Below are positions 22,820-34,260 of a DNA stretch of 64,000 nucleotides, in pieces. The stretch is from Capitella teleta (taxonomy: Eukaryota > Annelida > Polychaeta > Capitellidae): assembly GCA_000328365.1 (NCBI GenBank), contig KB298648.1, positions 10,958-74,957 of the forward strand. The letters are read 5' to 3'. A program made the position numbers and the translations under genes. The notes beneath the pieces were generated by a model that was not told where the DNA came from, ran no database searches, and saw nothing but the letters and a program-made list of their open reading frames with translations. Every line of letters begins with the position of its first letter. Position 1 is the stretch's first letter.

Positions 22820-24161
22820 ATGAAACGCTCGTACAGCGACAGTGAGGGAGACGATGGCTTCGCGGAGGACGATGCCAAAATATGCTCACCTAGCGGAGGA
22901 GGAGGAGGAAGTACTCGGAAGAAGCGCAGAGGGGTGAGTCAGCTGAGTACTTGAGCACCTTGAGTAATCGTAGCAGATGTCAGCGGACGCATTAGCGCAT
23001 GCGCTGTGCTGTGTCAGGACTGCGTGCTATCTATTGCTTCAGCGCAATCTCTGTTAGCGCAGACGCCCGTTCAGTCAGTAATCTCATCATCTTATCACTG
23101 CTCATTAACATCAACTGTCAATCACCAATGAACAGCTGACTGATGCTTCTCCTCCTTGTTCAGGTCATCGAGAAACGGCGTCGAGATCGCATCAACCAGA
23201 GCCTCGGTGAACTGCGCAGATTGGTTCCATCCGCCTTCGAGAAACAAGGTTCCGCGAAGCTGGAAAAGGCGGAGATCCTCCAGATGACGGTCGACCATCT
23301 GAAGATACTGTCGTCGAAAGGTGAGCGCGCTAAACTGCAGCGTTGATTGCAATGATAAGCGGAGGGCTCTGTAATCTCAGCGAGCGATGATTTATTTTCT
23401 CACGCTCGTTGTGGTCATAACCCGAGGCCGTTCTCTTCATCAACATCTAAACTGCCCTCTTAAACCGCCTTGACCATTGCCCTAAGGGCTCAATCAGTAT
23501 CAATCGCTGACCGATTCTCCTCTCCGCAGGTCTGAATGGATACAACGTCGACACAGCGGCGCTTGCTCTCGACTACCGGGCGATCGGGTTCCGCGAGTGC
23601 ATGAGCGAGGTTTCCCGCTACCTGGTTTCCATGGAAGGCCTGGATATCCAGGACCCGCTGCGGGTTCGCCTGGGCAGCCACCTGCAGTGCTACTCGGCGC
23701 AACGGGACATCGCTACCAAGGCCGCCATGCAGTCGTCGGCGCCGTCGTACCCCGGATACAGCCCCGCAGCGCCCCCTAGTTTCCAGTCGCAGTACTCGAC
23801 GCACCCGCCCTCCGCCACCTACTCCACCCTCCCCCCTCCGTCCCAGTCACCACCAGATCCGTTGATGTCATCGCAATCAGCTCGGCTCCCCGCCTACGGG
23901 GACTCCGCCGGGAGATTCAGCGGGGCCGCCGGCCAGATGCCTCCGCTGCCGTCCTCGGGAAGCACCGCCCCGGCGTCGCACATGCTGACGTCATCCGCCG
24001 CTCAGGGCTCACTGTCGTGTCTGTCGCAGATGCCGCAGTTCCACGCGGCGTCGTCGCTCTCTCCGCACCATCACTACCCGCCGACGTCATCCACTTCGTC
24101 ATCATTCCAACAGTCTTCCGTTCGTCCGCATCGACCTTGGGGAACTGACCTTGCCTTTTGA
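22820..24161 (+). CDS. hey: HEY-type bHLH-Orange transcriptional repressor, tandem copy B
   Basis: Coding exons are 22820-22933, 23164-23320 and 23530-24161, giving 300 residues. The protein begins [10 protein letters not shown], close to the MKR start of vertebrate HEY1, and has a Gly run, then STRKKRRG before the intron and [11 protein letters not shown] after it. The HEY-specific glycine of the basic region is present. The Orange domain starts [14 protein letters not shown], and the C-terminus is [12 protein letters not shown], where HRPW replaces YRPW. The Ser/Pro-rich region between is longer than in copy A. Copy A has an extra intron splitting the sequence before the basic region; copy B does not. 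Intron 1 carries a palindromic NRF1-type GCGCATGCGC at 22995. Poly(A) signal at 24304. Confidence 0.93.
22995..23004. promoter_or_regulatory. NRF1-type palindrome in HEY-B intron 1
   Basis: GCGCATGCGC, the core NRF1 palindrome, 60 bp after the first coding exon. Confidence 0.4.
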
Positions 24162-24303
24162 TGACGCCGACGATGACGTCACTAGTGCTTTCCCAGAACT
24201 GCTCAGGAACTGAAAGTGTTCAATCTATTTATAACTTCTATTTTTCCCCCTTTTTTTCTATGCATATCTTATATTTTTTTATTATTATACATATCACGTG
24301 AAC

Positions 24304-24309
24304 AATAAA
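24304..24309 (+). other. Poly(A) signal of HEY copy B
   Basis: AATAAA about 140 bp after the stop codon. Confidence 0.7.
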
Positions 24310-25139
24310 ATTGAATGAACTCTATTTTGTTTGTTTACTTTGTGTGTATTTTCATTATTTGTGGCGAAGTTCAAAATTAATTTTTGTCAATATGATACAT
24401 TTGCAAGTTGTGCCTCCCTCAGATGTCTTGTGTTTCACTGTTCAATTCGGATCCGTTATAGGTTGGAGTTTTCGTAATTACGGGCTGTCCGTTTGCCGTT
24501 TCTGTTCATCGACGATGAGTTATGACCTCGGGGTCAGCTGTTGGTCACCCTAACTGACCATTAACGGACACCTCGGTCGCAGTGTCAGCCGAGAAAGGAT
24601 TGATGCGAAAATGACCGACGATTATTGAATTGCTGAAAACATGCAACTGAACATAGTAAAAGCGATGGGGACTGAAAAGTTGCATTTGCAATTTTCGCTC
24701 AATGTAATTATATATAAAGTAGCATCTATACTTATATATGTATAGCGTATATATGTATACGTTCCAATGATGCAATCAATCTAATAACAGAAATGTTACA
24801 TTTCACTTGTTATTGTTTACTAGAAGTTACGACTCCACTGCAGTGCATGTAAAGGGACATAATGCTGGCATTGCACCCATTAAACATCGCGAGGTTAAAT
24901 GCCAGTGAAACGAGCAACATTCACAAGCAATGAATAGACTAGAATATGTATATTATATACTTGAAGGTAGAAAAGAAACGCAACGGTCTATAATTGGCTT
25001 AATTATTACATAAGTTTGGGTCTACAATAATATTCTACCAAATTCGGGTTAAGAATATCCGGAGATCCGACTATTGCAGCAAAATGATATATTGCAGCAG
25101 ACCCCATGAAAAAAAGAAAAAAAAAAACAAGATTCGCGA

Positions 25140-25290
25140 CATTCTCATAGTTGGCACATCCCTAAATTGTCGCCAAATGAACATTTATGGGATAAACTGA
25201 AGTCAGTAATTCCTCACCGACCCACAATTACAGAGAGCTGGTTCAGAGCTGTAACAGCCAACATCCCACAGGGAAGAAAGGGTTGGGCAT
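25140..25290 (+). mobile_element. Tc1/mariner transposase fragment
   Basis: The frame reads HSWHIPKLSPNEHLWDKLKS and shortly after TESWFRAVTANIPQ. This matches the C-terminal part of Tc1-family DDE transposases (WPA..SPDLNPIEHLWDxL and a later IPQ). The catalytic residues upstream are absent, about two residues are missing between W and SPN, and no terminal repeats are seen. It is an old fragment. Confidence 0.55.
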
Positions 25291-25940
25291 GTCATCGAGA
25301 AATTTGGCCCAAAGATCCTCTCTTGTGTTATTGGCGAGAAAGTCAGAGGACACGGAATATCGGAACATGAAAATCGAACATTTTTATTTTGACCCCTTGT
25401 CGATTGTTCCTCCAATTAAACCAGGTTAATTCCATTTGTTTCCTTTGAAATTTCAGAAATATGTGCGCAAGTGGTTTAACTTAGCAATCGTGTCTATGGG
25501 CAACGCTAACCCGGAATGCCGTGTCGGCTTAACCAAGGAGTCGCCTACCTTTTGCACCTGAATATATACATATATGCGTTATGCCCAACGTATATAGCTG
25601 AACTGAGTGCATTCTCCGTGCAATTCTGCTATAATATGTAAATATACTAAATGTTATTTTATTGGGCGGAATGGGGGAAGACGAGGTTCACGAAAGCAAC
25701 GATGCCACCGCATAATGATCAAAGAAAACAGACGAATCTGTTTTGCATTTGCAAAGATTCCTCCTAAACAGCGGATCATAGCTGCATTACGTAATGCCTT
25801 CCATTAGGAGAATCCGTACGACCTTTCGCTCGCAGACAAACAGACAGACTCTCAGTTCTGTGCAAATGGAGCGAAAAAAATCGCATCGCACCCAATACGA
25901 CACCTGGCGGTTGAAGACGACATCAAAGCACCCTCGTTAT

Positions 25941-25956
25941 CCCGCTAGGTGGCCGC
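25941..25956 (+). promoter_or_regulatory. CTCF-like motif
   Basis: CCCGCTAGGTGGCCGC fits the CTCF core CCGCNAGGNGGC. Confidence 0.45.
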
Positions 25957-26388
25957 TGATCCGGAAGTGACCTCATTGAGGGAAGGATGACGTAAGCCGA
26001 GGGGTGGCCACGTGACCCTGCACTGACGCAACACGTGTCCGGACTGGGGTCGAACGGAGGCAGAGTTTCTTTGATGTTTGCCGCTGATTCTCTTGTTTCG
26101 GGCATCGCGACATCTTTCCTTTTACGGAGGTATTGGGTGCAGTGATATTAAATAATCGTTCAATCGTTCAATTGTATCGAGTTGTTATGCAACACTCGTC
26201 GCTGTGAGTGTTATGTACTTCGGACCCGAATTACAGCCGCTCTCGAAATGAGCGATCGAAATTCGATTTGGCACGCCTGCGGCCTTTGTCGGCCGGGCAG
26301 CGTTGTATTGTCTTAATTCGAGATGATCCAGCAAAGAGGCAATTAAGTCGTGTCAGCGGCAGTCGTTAGGCACAGAAAGAAGATCCCT

Positions 26389-26423
26389 GTCGCCATGGCA
26401 ACGCCTGGTGACACGCGCGTGTC
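26389..26423. promoter_or_regulatory. RFX X-box plus TGACACGCGTGTCA composite (copy 1)
   Basis: GTCGCCATGGCAAC at 26389-26402 is a near-perfect X-box. Six bases on lies the 16-bp perfect palindrome GTGACACGCGTGTCAC (26408-26423). The same pair in reverse orientation lies at 31963-31997. Confidence 0.6.
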
Positions 26424-26936
26424 ACTCGCGAAACAATGGGCCAGCACCTGTAAAGCACGATCCGCGTTTTAGCAGGTGCCTCCGGATTCACGGATCCCGA
26501 TCACGTGTCAACAAGGTGATCGGCCAACAATGAGGTCAAGGTCATGACTATAAGCTGCAGGAATTAATTGGTTATCGGTGATTAGTCGGATTAGCGCTGA
26601 AAGCCTAAAATCGGCCGACCGTGTTCTCTTTTTCTTTGCGTTGACTCGTCTGGTTAAGTTCCATGATTATTTTTGATGATTCATTCGTGGTTAACTACTC
26701 GGAGTGTGCGTACCGTCCAAGAATTAATTTATAATATGATCCACTCAAATCAATTATTAAATTTACCAGCGCGATATTGAACTCATTATAACTTATGCAC
26801 TGAGGCGAATTACGCAGATTATCGGTAAAATCCATCTCGCTAATATACGGAATAATATTCACTAATTGCAGGAAATCTAATCCGGATTGCAACCAATTTT
26901 CACCCAACGTCGCCTCGCATCACTTGACGCTAACTG

Positions 26937-26982
26937 CAGAGCACAAGAGATAGCACAAGAGATAGCACAAAAGATAGCACAA
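26937..26982. repeat. 12-bp tandem repeat
   Basis: GCACAAGAGATA is repeated about 3.7 times with one variant unit. Confidence 0.85.
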
Positions 26983-27208
26983 TAGGGTAGGCAGAGGGGA
27001 GGGGGTGGGGGTGGGGTGGACGAAAAAAAGTGGCAGCCAAAGAATTGACAAGCTAAATTGACACGTGACATCGAATGGATCTCCCCTTTTGTCATTTTGT
27101 ACTAAGCATAATTATCATAATTATTATGGCTCGAATAGAACGCATAGTTCTTAAAAATTATTTTTATTATTATAATTTTTTTTTTACTCCGCCCAAACCG
27201 GATCACAT

Positions 27209-27218
27209 GCGCATGCGC
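27209..27218. promoter_or_regulatory. NRF1-type palindrome
   Basis: GCGCATGCGC. No gene recognised nearby. Confidence 0.35.
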
Positions 27219-27616
27219 GTTGACCGATTGCACTGTTTGAACATTCAGCTTCCGGTCTTGACCCCTGCAACGTCCATCTGAGATCAAACAGTGAGCAGCA
27301 AATGCGTAGTCACGGTCCGAGCAATGGTCATCCGATCAAATCAAACTGACCGCCACACCGCGCTGTGCAAAGCGCATTAAAAGCGCTTTTCTTAGAGAGC
27401 GTCAACACGGCTTCGAGATCAAAGTGTTTGAACTGCTCTTCAAAAAACGACGATTTCGTTTCGTAGGTGTGAATTGACGAATATCTATGGCCGTCAGTCG
27501 TGATAGGATTAAAGTCAATTCTCGGTTTAGAACCCGGGTTTATTTGTTTTTGAATTCTATACATGCATTAGTGCCAAAATGAAAAGCTCCTACGACATCT
27601 GTAAAATTCCCATAAC

Positions 27617-27679
27617 TAATGTAATGTAATGTAATGTAATGTAATGTAATGTAATGTAATGTAATGTAATGTAATGTAA
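27617..27679. repeat. (TAATG)n microsatellite
   Basis: About 12.6 uninterrupted units of TAATG. Confidence 0.95.
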
Positions 27680-28616
27680 AACGTGCATCATTCACGTAAG
27701 ATGCAATATAGTGTGTAAAAACCGAACGCTAAATTTCGAGGCATTTCCTGGAACTTTCGAAGCACTAAACGGTGTTATCACCAACTCACCATTATTTCAA
27801 CTAAATAATTATGATAAAGAGAAGTTAATTAACGAGTACTTATGACAGAGGTTCGTTTAACGAATTTCGGTCGGGAATCATCGGAGTTTTGTTCTATAAT
27901 TAATTAATAGCATACTGCCTAAGAAATACATGCATTTATATTCCATTGATAATGTATTCAAATGTATTCAAGAATTTGATACGAGTGAATACTTACTTAC
28001 TCATATCGCCATGCATATAAATAAATGCCACAAGGAAATTATGCATTTGCATGGATATTTTCTTATGTGGAAACTTTTAAGGACATTTCGGAAGTTTGAC
28101 CCCGAGGGGTTATAGCATGATTTTGACACATTCCATATTCATCTTTGGCAGCAAATGGCGTGGTTTCTCGGAATAATTACGTAATTATGCGTGGACGCAT
28201 TACGAACACGTCTGCGTTAAGCACCCACATTTGACCTCATGCTGACCGCAGCGTAATCAACATCTTGCGATTTGTTTGTGGGCTGGACACAACATTCCGC
28301 GAAATATTCCGGACATTATCATAATGACTGACACTTACAAGCAAATTTACAACCCAAAACGCTACCTGCCATAAGTTTGAAATATTTTGAAGTTTGGCCG
28401 TGACAGTTCGTCATCTTGCATCCTGCTCAGATCTCGCGTCCTCTCGCCACGTGCGAGACAGCAGCTGAGATTGCGTTCACTTCTCATTAGGCACCACAGA
28501 ACCAACACGCACACGCGACGCATGGTATTACGCACACGTCGAATCAGAACATTTTGGCGGCAAAACAGCAGACGACAGCAGCGTCGGTCACGTGCTGCGC
28601 GTGTGTGCGCATGCGC

Positions 28617-28626
28617 TGTGACCTAC
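28617..28626. promoter_or_regulatory. NRF1-type palindrome before a candidate first exon
   Basis: GCGCATGCGC about 60 bp upstream of the candidate start codon at 28687, within a CpG-richer stretch. The arrangement resembles a housekeeping-type promoter. Confidence 0.4.
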
Positions 28627-28686
28627 GCTGGGCATATAACATTACGCCGCCTTCCACGAAGCGCTGAAGAGGCGGCCAGGTTCGTC

Positions 28687-28734
28687 ATGTCCGGCAATGG
28701 TCATTTCGAGTGGCCAATGAATGTTATAGGGCAG
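28687..28734 (+). CDS. Candidate first coding exon of an unknown gene
   Basis: ATG opens a 16-codon segment, MSGNGHFEWPMNVIGQ, that runs straight into a good donor CAG|GTGAGT. An NRF1 palindrome lies about 60 bp upstream. The frame is also open upstream, so the start is not proven. I cannot identify the protein and found no convincing second exon before 41 kb, so the exon may be false or its partners unrecognised. Confidence 0.2.
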
Positions 28735-29229
28735 GTGAGTAAACACTCATCCCCTCGCCCTTAACTGGTGCTGGTTTTGAAACGATGAAAGGGAATTGTG
28801 GGATGTTGAATGGTTTGTGGAGTTAGGACATTCGAAGGAACCGGTGCTTCGGGCTATTTGCATATTTGGTCATATTTGCTCGGACATTGCGTGGCGACAC
28901 AGGCCAGCTGCATTTGCCCCGTTCACTGGTGCAATGTCAACTTTATATTGTAAATTCAAAAATTGCCGTTTTTTTTCACAAAGCGCTTTGCGTGGCAATA
29001 TTATAATAAGGGTGGGTGCACAAGCGTATGATTGTAAATGTACAATAGTGTATAGACATATAGGACAAGGTGCCTACATCTGGGAAATGATTATCGAGTC
29101 GCAAGAAAAATCGCACAGTCTTTTTAGGAAATTGTTGAATTTTTGGCCAAGGGAGTCGTGTGCTTAATTCTCGCGGTGTCGCTAAACGGGGCCAAAATTA
29201 AGCTTCCTGCAAAATTTTATTTCTATGCG

Positions 29230-29270
29230 TGTGTTTTTTATTTTATTTTTTTTTTTTTTTTTTTTTATTA
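29230..29270. repeat. T-rich homopolymer run
   Basis: T-runs broken by single A residues, possibly a reverse-strand retroposon tail, though no body is recognised. Confidence 0.7.
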
Positions 29271-30570
29271 GCTGTTAACTTTTCAGGGGATTGCAATTAA
29301 CCTTGTATATATTCTAAGTGCAGGGCTTGGTTTCAATTCTGAACTAAGATGAATAACTAATAAGAATAACGAAGAAATAATTGCACACACCCTGCGTATT
29401 CCATCATAATTTCAGTTCTGTAACAAAATACCTGTTATGGTAGTAAATGATACCCAGGCGGGTCTGCGTGTGATAAAGTTAAGTTATTGAACAGTAATTA
29501 TTACTTGCTCAACACACCAAAAGAAATCAATCATTATTTTTTTCATTGATCCTGAATGATTAATTCTTTCTCTGCGGGTGGCGCACGTGTTTTGTCCGAA
29601 CAGCGTTTGCATTGTCCAGCACTGGTCATCTGTGGTCAAACGCCGCGCATCATAATTCAAGGATCAAGATCAGACACAGTGACCATTGGCCATGTGGTCA
29701 TCTTTGAAATTCGATCCAGAATCGGCACAGATTGACGAAATTGCTCAATTGTGCCAAAAAGCATTGTTCTCGAATACGAGACAATATCAACAGAACTCCC
29801 AAGAAAAGAAAACCTCTGAAATGATCACTTATTTCCTGCAATGTGTTGTGTCGCATAACAGAACTTTGATAGAACTTCAGAACGAGGCCAGAGTCCACTT
29901 TCCACGGAAGTTCACATTTAACGGTCGATTTTTTCTTCATAATTTTCACTGAAATACAAATACCTCGATGACCTTTCTTGCATCATTTTAGCCGTGACCT
30001 TCACGCCTTGGCGCAGATCCTGAGTTACTATTATGACGTAATAAAAATAACCTTGGATCATACTTCCATTCATCCGATCAAATGTTTGAGTCGTGGGAAA
30101 AGCAAATGCAAGGTGCACGGCGGGATAAATCGAGAGACGAAGGAAGGAAGGCGCCCCACCTGTTAAACCCTCAGCACCTGTGCCTTCTCCTCCTCGGCTG
30201 CCTGCAAAGGTCCAAGGACGAAGCGACCTCTTTTCGGGGTGCAGAACCTCCGCTGTATAACGGTGCATATTCAGTGGCAATATCACACGAAGCAGGCTCC
30301 GATCGTTCGCTTCATTATGTTCTCAAGGAGAACTGTAAGTCAAATGAAGTGTGACTTACAAAATAATTAATATCCAGATTTGTATTTGAAAAGTATGAGT
30401 CGATTTTTGTTTATTTTTACTCATTGTAAATATACACATGAAATAATTAATATCCTATGTGTAACCTCCCCCTCATTCCCGTTCTTTGAACACGATTAAT
30501 TCCTTTCGATACTTTTGTGGTTGTAATTTTCACTTGACTTTCGCGGTTTTCTCTGCGGTTGCAGACGCGT

Positions 30571-30586
30571 GCTGCCACCTAGCGTC
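30571..30586 (-). promoter_or_regulatory. CTCF-like motif (reverse)
   Basis: On the minus strand GACGCTAGGTGGCAGC fits nearly all positions of the CTCF consensus. Confidence 0.45.
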
Positions 30587-30646
30587 GACCGTCGTTCTTA
30601 TATCTGCGACACTCGAGGCAGCGGCGCCGCCTGGCGACACCAGAGA

Positions 30647-30658
30647 GACACGCGTGTC
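30647..30658. promoter_or_regulatory. GACACGCGTGTC palindrome without X-box
   Basis: Third copy of the 12-bp palindrome core found in the two RFX composites. No X-box is attached here. Confidence 0.5.
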
Positions 30659-31463
30659 GAGTATATAGGAAGCCCGCGTCCTCGCAGAAGAACTCTTGTG
30701 GATGAAGAAGCGTGTTTCTATAATTATACGTAGGCAGGTGAAGTCATTCGCGACGATAGCGTAGGGGGACGTATCACGGAAGCGTGGGAATATCACTACG
30801 CACTTGACCCGTTGCGGAAAGGTCAATAGCGCCGTAGTTCGGTAGCGTTCGCAAACAGCAAAAGCTAAGCGGCTATTTGAACTCATTAAACATATAAACA
30901 ACTTAAAGCAAGTCACGTGGTGCTGCATGGCAGCAAAATGCCAGATAATCGGAGCACTTGCTGATGTCAAAGCGAGGCTCTTCGAGTGGATACATGTAAT
31001 AGAAACGTCTAATTGATTGAGTGAGCTGATCTGGTTGGCGTCGGGGAAAAATCTCACAGCGCACCTGCTACAAGCAGCGAGCGACTCCAGAGCAGATTGG
31101 GCAACGAAATTCTCTCACGCTCCCGGCGTTCAAATTTTAATATAACTGAATTTTAGACAATGGCGTATGCTAATCAGGAAAGATGTTTTCCCACGCACCT
31201 CCGAAAAGGAGCGAGCTGGAGAAGAAGCATCTGCTGATTAAAGACTTCATCAACAGACGTCAACAAAGGTGGCGATGTCAACAAAGCGACTGACAAATTA
31301 GCATTGTAGATGCATTCAACGCATTCTACGCTGACCTCTACGATGACCCCTGGGCCCACTACTCGTAGTTCACTGACCCTTGGTTTGTAGGAAATCTTCT
31401 TGGTGTTTTTATCTGTGATCAAATAAAAATTAATTGCTGCATTAAAAAGACAGCATACATTTT

Positions 31464-31466
<3 letters not shown>

Positions 31467-31500
<34 letters not shown>

Positions 31501-31512
31501 GGGGGCGGGGAA
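31467..31512. repeat. Poly(T) then G-rich run
   Basis: About 28 T followed by GAGGGGGGGGCGGGG. It may be the reverse-strand tail of a retroposon. Confidence 0.8.
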
Positions 31513-31962
31513 GGCTTTTGAGCAGAGATAAGACTTTCGCGGAAGGTCTTAAAATTTAAACCCCGATCAATGCTCCCACATATTCGTTTCAGCCACGAGA
31601 CCTTTTTTGTTGCATTAATCAAGCTATAAAGTTACTGTATTCATGAAAAGGCATCCATAAATTTAGCACGGACTTTTTGCGCAGTAATCGCTAAATGCAA
31701 ACAATTATAGATAATTTGTATTATAAAAATGATGCCATTGAGTAAACGTTGTCATTCGGGTACCAAGACAATAATACGCACCAGAAATAAACATTGTAAA
31801 TTGAACTCAGTCAATAAATTAATTAAATGGTAATTATGACACCAGCAGAGAGAGTAAGAGAGAGCCGAAGCCCCGGTCCCGGGCAGAGCGGCGTCCGTTC
31901 TCTGCGATTCATCACTTCGCTAATCACCGCTGCGAAAACATGAGAGGCATCACTTGCAAGAG

Positions 31963-31997
31963 TGACACGCGTGTCAGCCGTCCGTTGCCATGGAAAC
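31963..31997. promoter_or_regulatory. RFX X-box plus TGACACGCGTGTCA composite (copy 2, mirrored)
   Basis: TGACACGCGTGTCA at 31963-31976 and, 7 bp on, GTTGCCATGGAAAC, an X-box matching the consensus, at 31984-31997. Read on the minus strand the order and spacing match copy 1 at 26389. Confidence 0.6.
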
Positions 31998-32226
31998 ATG
32001 AGCATCGCCCTTAGCAACCGGCGACCCGGATGCACATCGTTTTGTACACAAACAAAAGAAGGTCAACTTTTAATTGATATCTCATCAGTTGACAGTTTCG
32101 CCCGAGGGACACGAGAGGCTCTGACTCCCGATAATTCCTACGAGTGGGGCAATTAGACAGAAGACAATGACACGCTCAAGTCGTACAGGGGGCTCTTGGA
32201 GAGAAAGAGACTAATGCCCCATAACA

Positions 32227-32242
32227 CCCGCTTGGTGGCGCT
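32227..32242 (+). promoter_or_regulatory. Weak CTCF-like motif
   Basis: CCCGCTTGGTGGCGCT, one core mismatch (T for A). Confidence 0.3.
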
Positions 32243-32694
32243 ACAGCAGACGCCTCTTGATTAATGTACAATTGTGAGCGTACCTATTTATCACTAGATC
32301 AAATTATCTCATCTCCTTGCTCTGTCCATTACGAAAATTTACTCTTGCTTGACGAAATTTCTGTTGCACTTAATGTTCTATGCACATCATCGTGAGACTT
32401 AGTACTTGCACCTACATCGATTAGTATTGTCCGTCAACCGTCCATGAATAAACATTTATACATTCAATGTATGATTTGGTTGTGAATTGTAATTTCAATA
32501 TTCAATTTTCGATTTCAGCACGCATAATAATTGTGAAGTGGCCGTGCGCTTGTTGAATTGAGCTCTGACGTGAATGCAGGTCATGAAGCGACGTTCAAAA
32601 CGACGACTCGCGCCGCCAGCAGCAGCAGAAGGCAGAAACGACAATTCGATGATCGATCAGACTCTGATCAGATCGCCTTCTTCCCTGAATGACG

Positions 32695-32790
32695 TCGACG
32701 CGTGGCGGACGTAGTACCGCGCATGCGCACACTGAAACCACAAGTTGGCGCAGATGGCGGTCACGTGACCTGCGACGCCTGCGCACGCAT
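32695..32790. promoter_or_regulatory. Housekeeping-type promoter motif cluster without a recognised gene
   Basis: Within 60 bp: GCGCATGCGC (NRF1) at 32719, AGATGGCGG (YY1-like) at about 32752 and GTCACGTGAC (USF/TFE-type E-box) at 32760. The surroundings are CpG-rich. No coding frame continues from the ATG, which stops after four codons. Confidence 0.4.
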
Positions 32791-33157
32791 CGCAGAAGGA
32801 GTTTCCGGCGGCTCAGTCCTCGAAGGAAAACTTAGAGGCAACCGAAGAAAGTCGCTGGCACGTGCCTCCGACGTCAGCCGCCCTCGACTCTCGAGTCTGG
32901 ACCGCTCACTTCTCCCACTTCCATCTCGTCCCTCTTTTCCTCGTCAACGTTGGTTTTTATTGTAATAAAAGAAGCAATTTTTTTCGCACCCCTTTTTTTG
33001 AGTGGCATTCGGGCGATGCGAGCCAATTACCCGGCATGCAGCATTCCTCGCAATCCCCCGGGGTAGGGACGATGACCTCTGCCCCCGCATCTGGCCTCTG
33101 TGGCCGCGGGATCTCGGAGGATCAGAAAGCGAGGCATCTCCCCCACCTGCAGTTCCC

Positions 33158-33174
33158 GCAGCGCCCTCTGCAGG
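33158..33174 (-). promoter_or_regulatory. CTCF-like half motif (reverse)
   Basis: Minus strand CTGCAGAGGGCGCTGC. The AGAGGGCGC half fits well; the left half is weak. A near twin lies at 35138. Confidence 0.3.
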
Positions 33175-34250
33175 GGTCACAAGGGGTCAGGCAAAGATCA
33201 TGCCCCGTATTAGAAAGTGTTGCCACCTGTTAATGAGCTCAGCTTGGCCTTTAATTACGACAGGTGCGAAAAGGTTGATTAGTGAAAAGGGAAAGGTCGC
33301 TAGGCAGAACGGAAATCACCGTTACGGGGCAAACAATATGGACTCACCCCATTGGGGTCATTGCGTAATCATCTCACTGCTATCTCAATCCAGTCACGAT
33401 AGACAAAACACTGCTATGATATCGTTAATTTATGCTTTTTGCTTTGAGCAATGCTAGTAGTTTTTTATGAATTTGAGAATGACCCCATGTCGAAGCGATA
33501 AACGAGTGTGATACTCGTATCGGTATAATGTTTTGAGATAACAGCATGTTTATTGAGCATTTAAACGCGATAAACAGCTGAGAGTTCTGAGTGCGGACAT
33601 TCAAGTGTCGAAGTGACCCGTCCAAATGACCGATGCTTCGGGCGACTTCTTAAGTTCTCCAGACGCGACTGGTCATGTACATCATTTCCGCATTCAAATT
33701 CATTTATGTACTTTATACATATATATGCTATATAATTGCACTATATACTGGACTATAGTATACATGCATATATGCAACATACAAATAAAAAAGTGTTACC
33801 TCTGAAATGGTGTATCTTTCCTGCTCTGAAATAGTGGAATTCGGGACATTGGTCTTGAGCAGCCACAAAGTTATGGCCTCCAAACATTTTAGTGAATTTT
33901 AATCTTATCATTAGTTCATTGAAGCATTTAAAAATCGCTACGATATAATTATATGAGCGCATACATTGTATTTCACTGCATATAACACCATCGCTATATA
34001 CTATACGGGGTGCTCCCTATTTTTTGACAGAACGACAACGTCGATTAAGCTATCCATTCCCAATTCTGTCGATTACAACAACAAAAAACGAGCGAAATTT
34101 CGCGCCAAATTTCCTCGGAATCCGAAGACGAGAGGGCGCCGCCGAACGAGGAGAGGGCGTGCCTCACAGGATCCTCTTCTGTCCGCTCCTTGAGGTGCAC
34201 GTTCAGATATGCGATCCCAGATCGAGAGGCGGAAAAGACCGGCTCAAGTT

Positions 34251-34260
34251 GCGCATGCGC
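34251..34260. promoter_or_regulatory. NRF1-type palindrome
   Basis: GCGCATGCGC in a CpG-richer stretch. No recognised gene. Confidence 0.35.

Noticed and set aside
29686-29952. Overlapping open frames on both strands
   Set aside because: Neither translation resembles a known protein and no introns or promoter features support them.
30530-31057. Minus-strand open frame of 175 codons
   Set aside because: Composition and sequence resemble no known protein, no splice sites or poly(A) context support it, and a CTCF-like site and the GACACGCGTGTC palindrome lie inside it. Probably chance.
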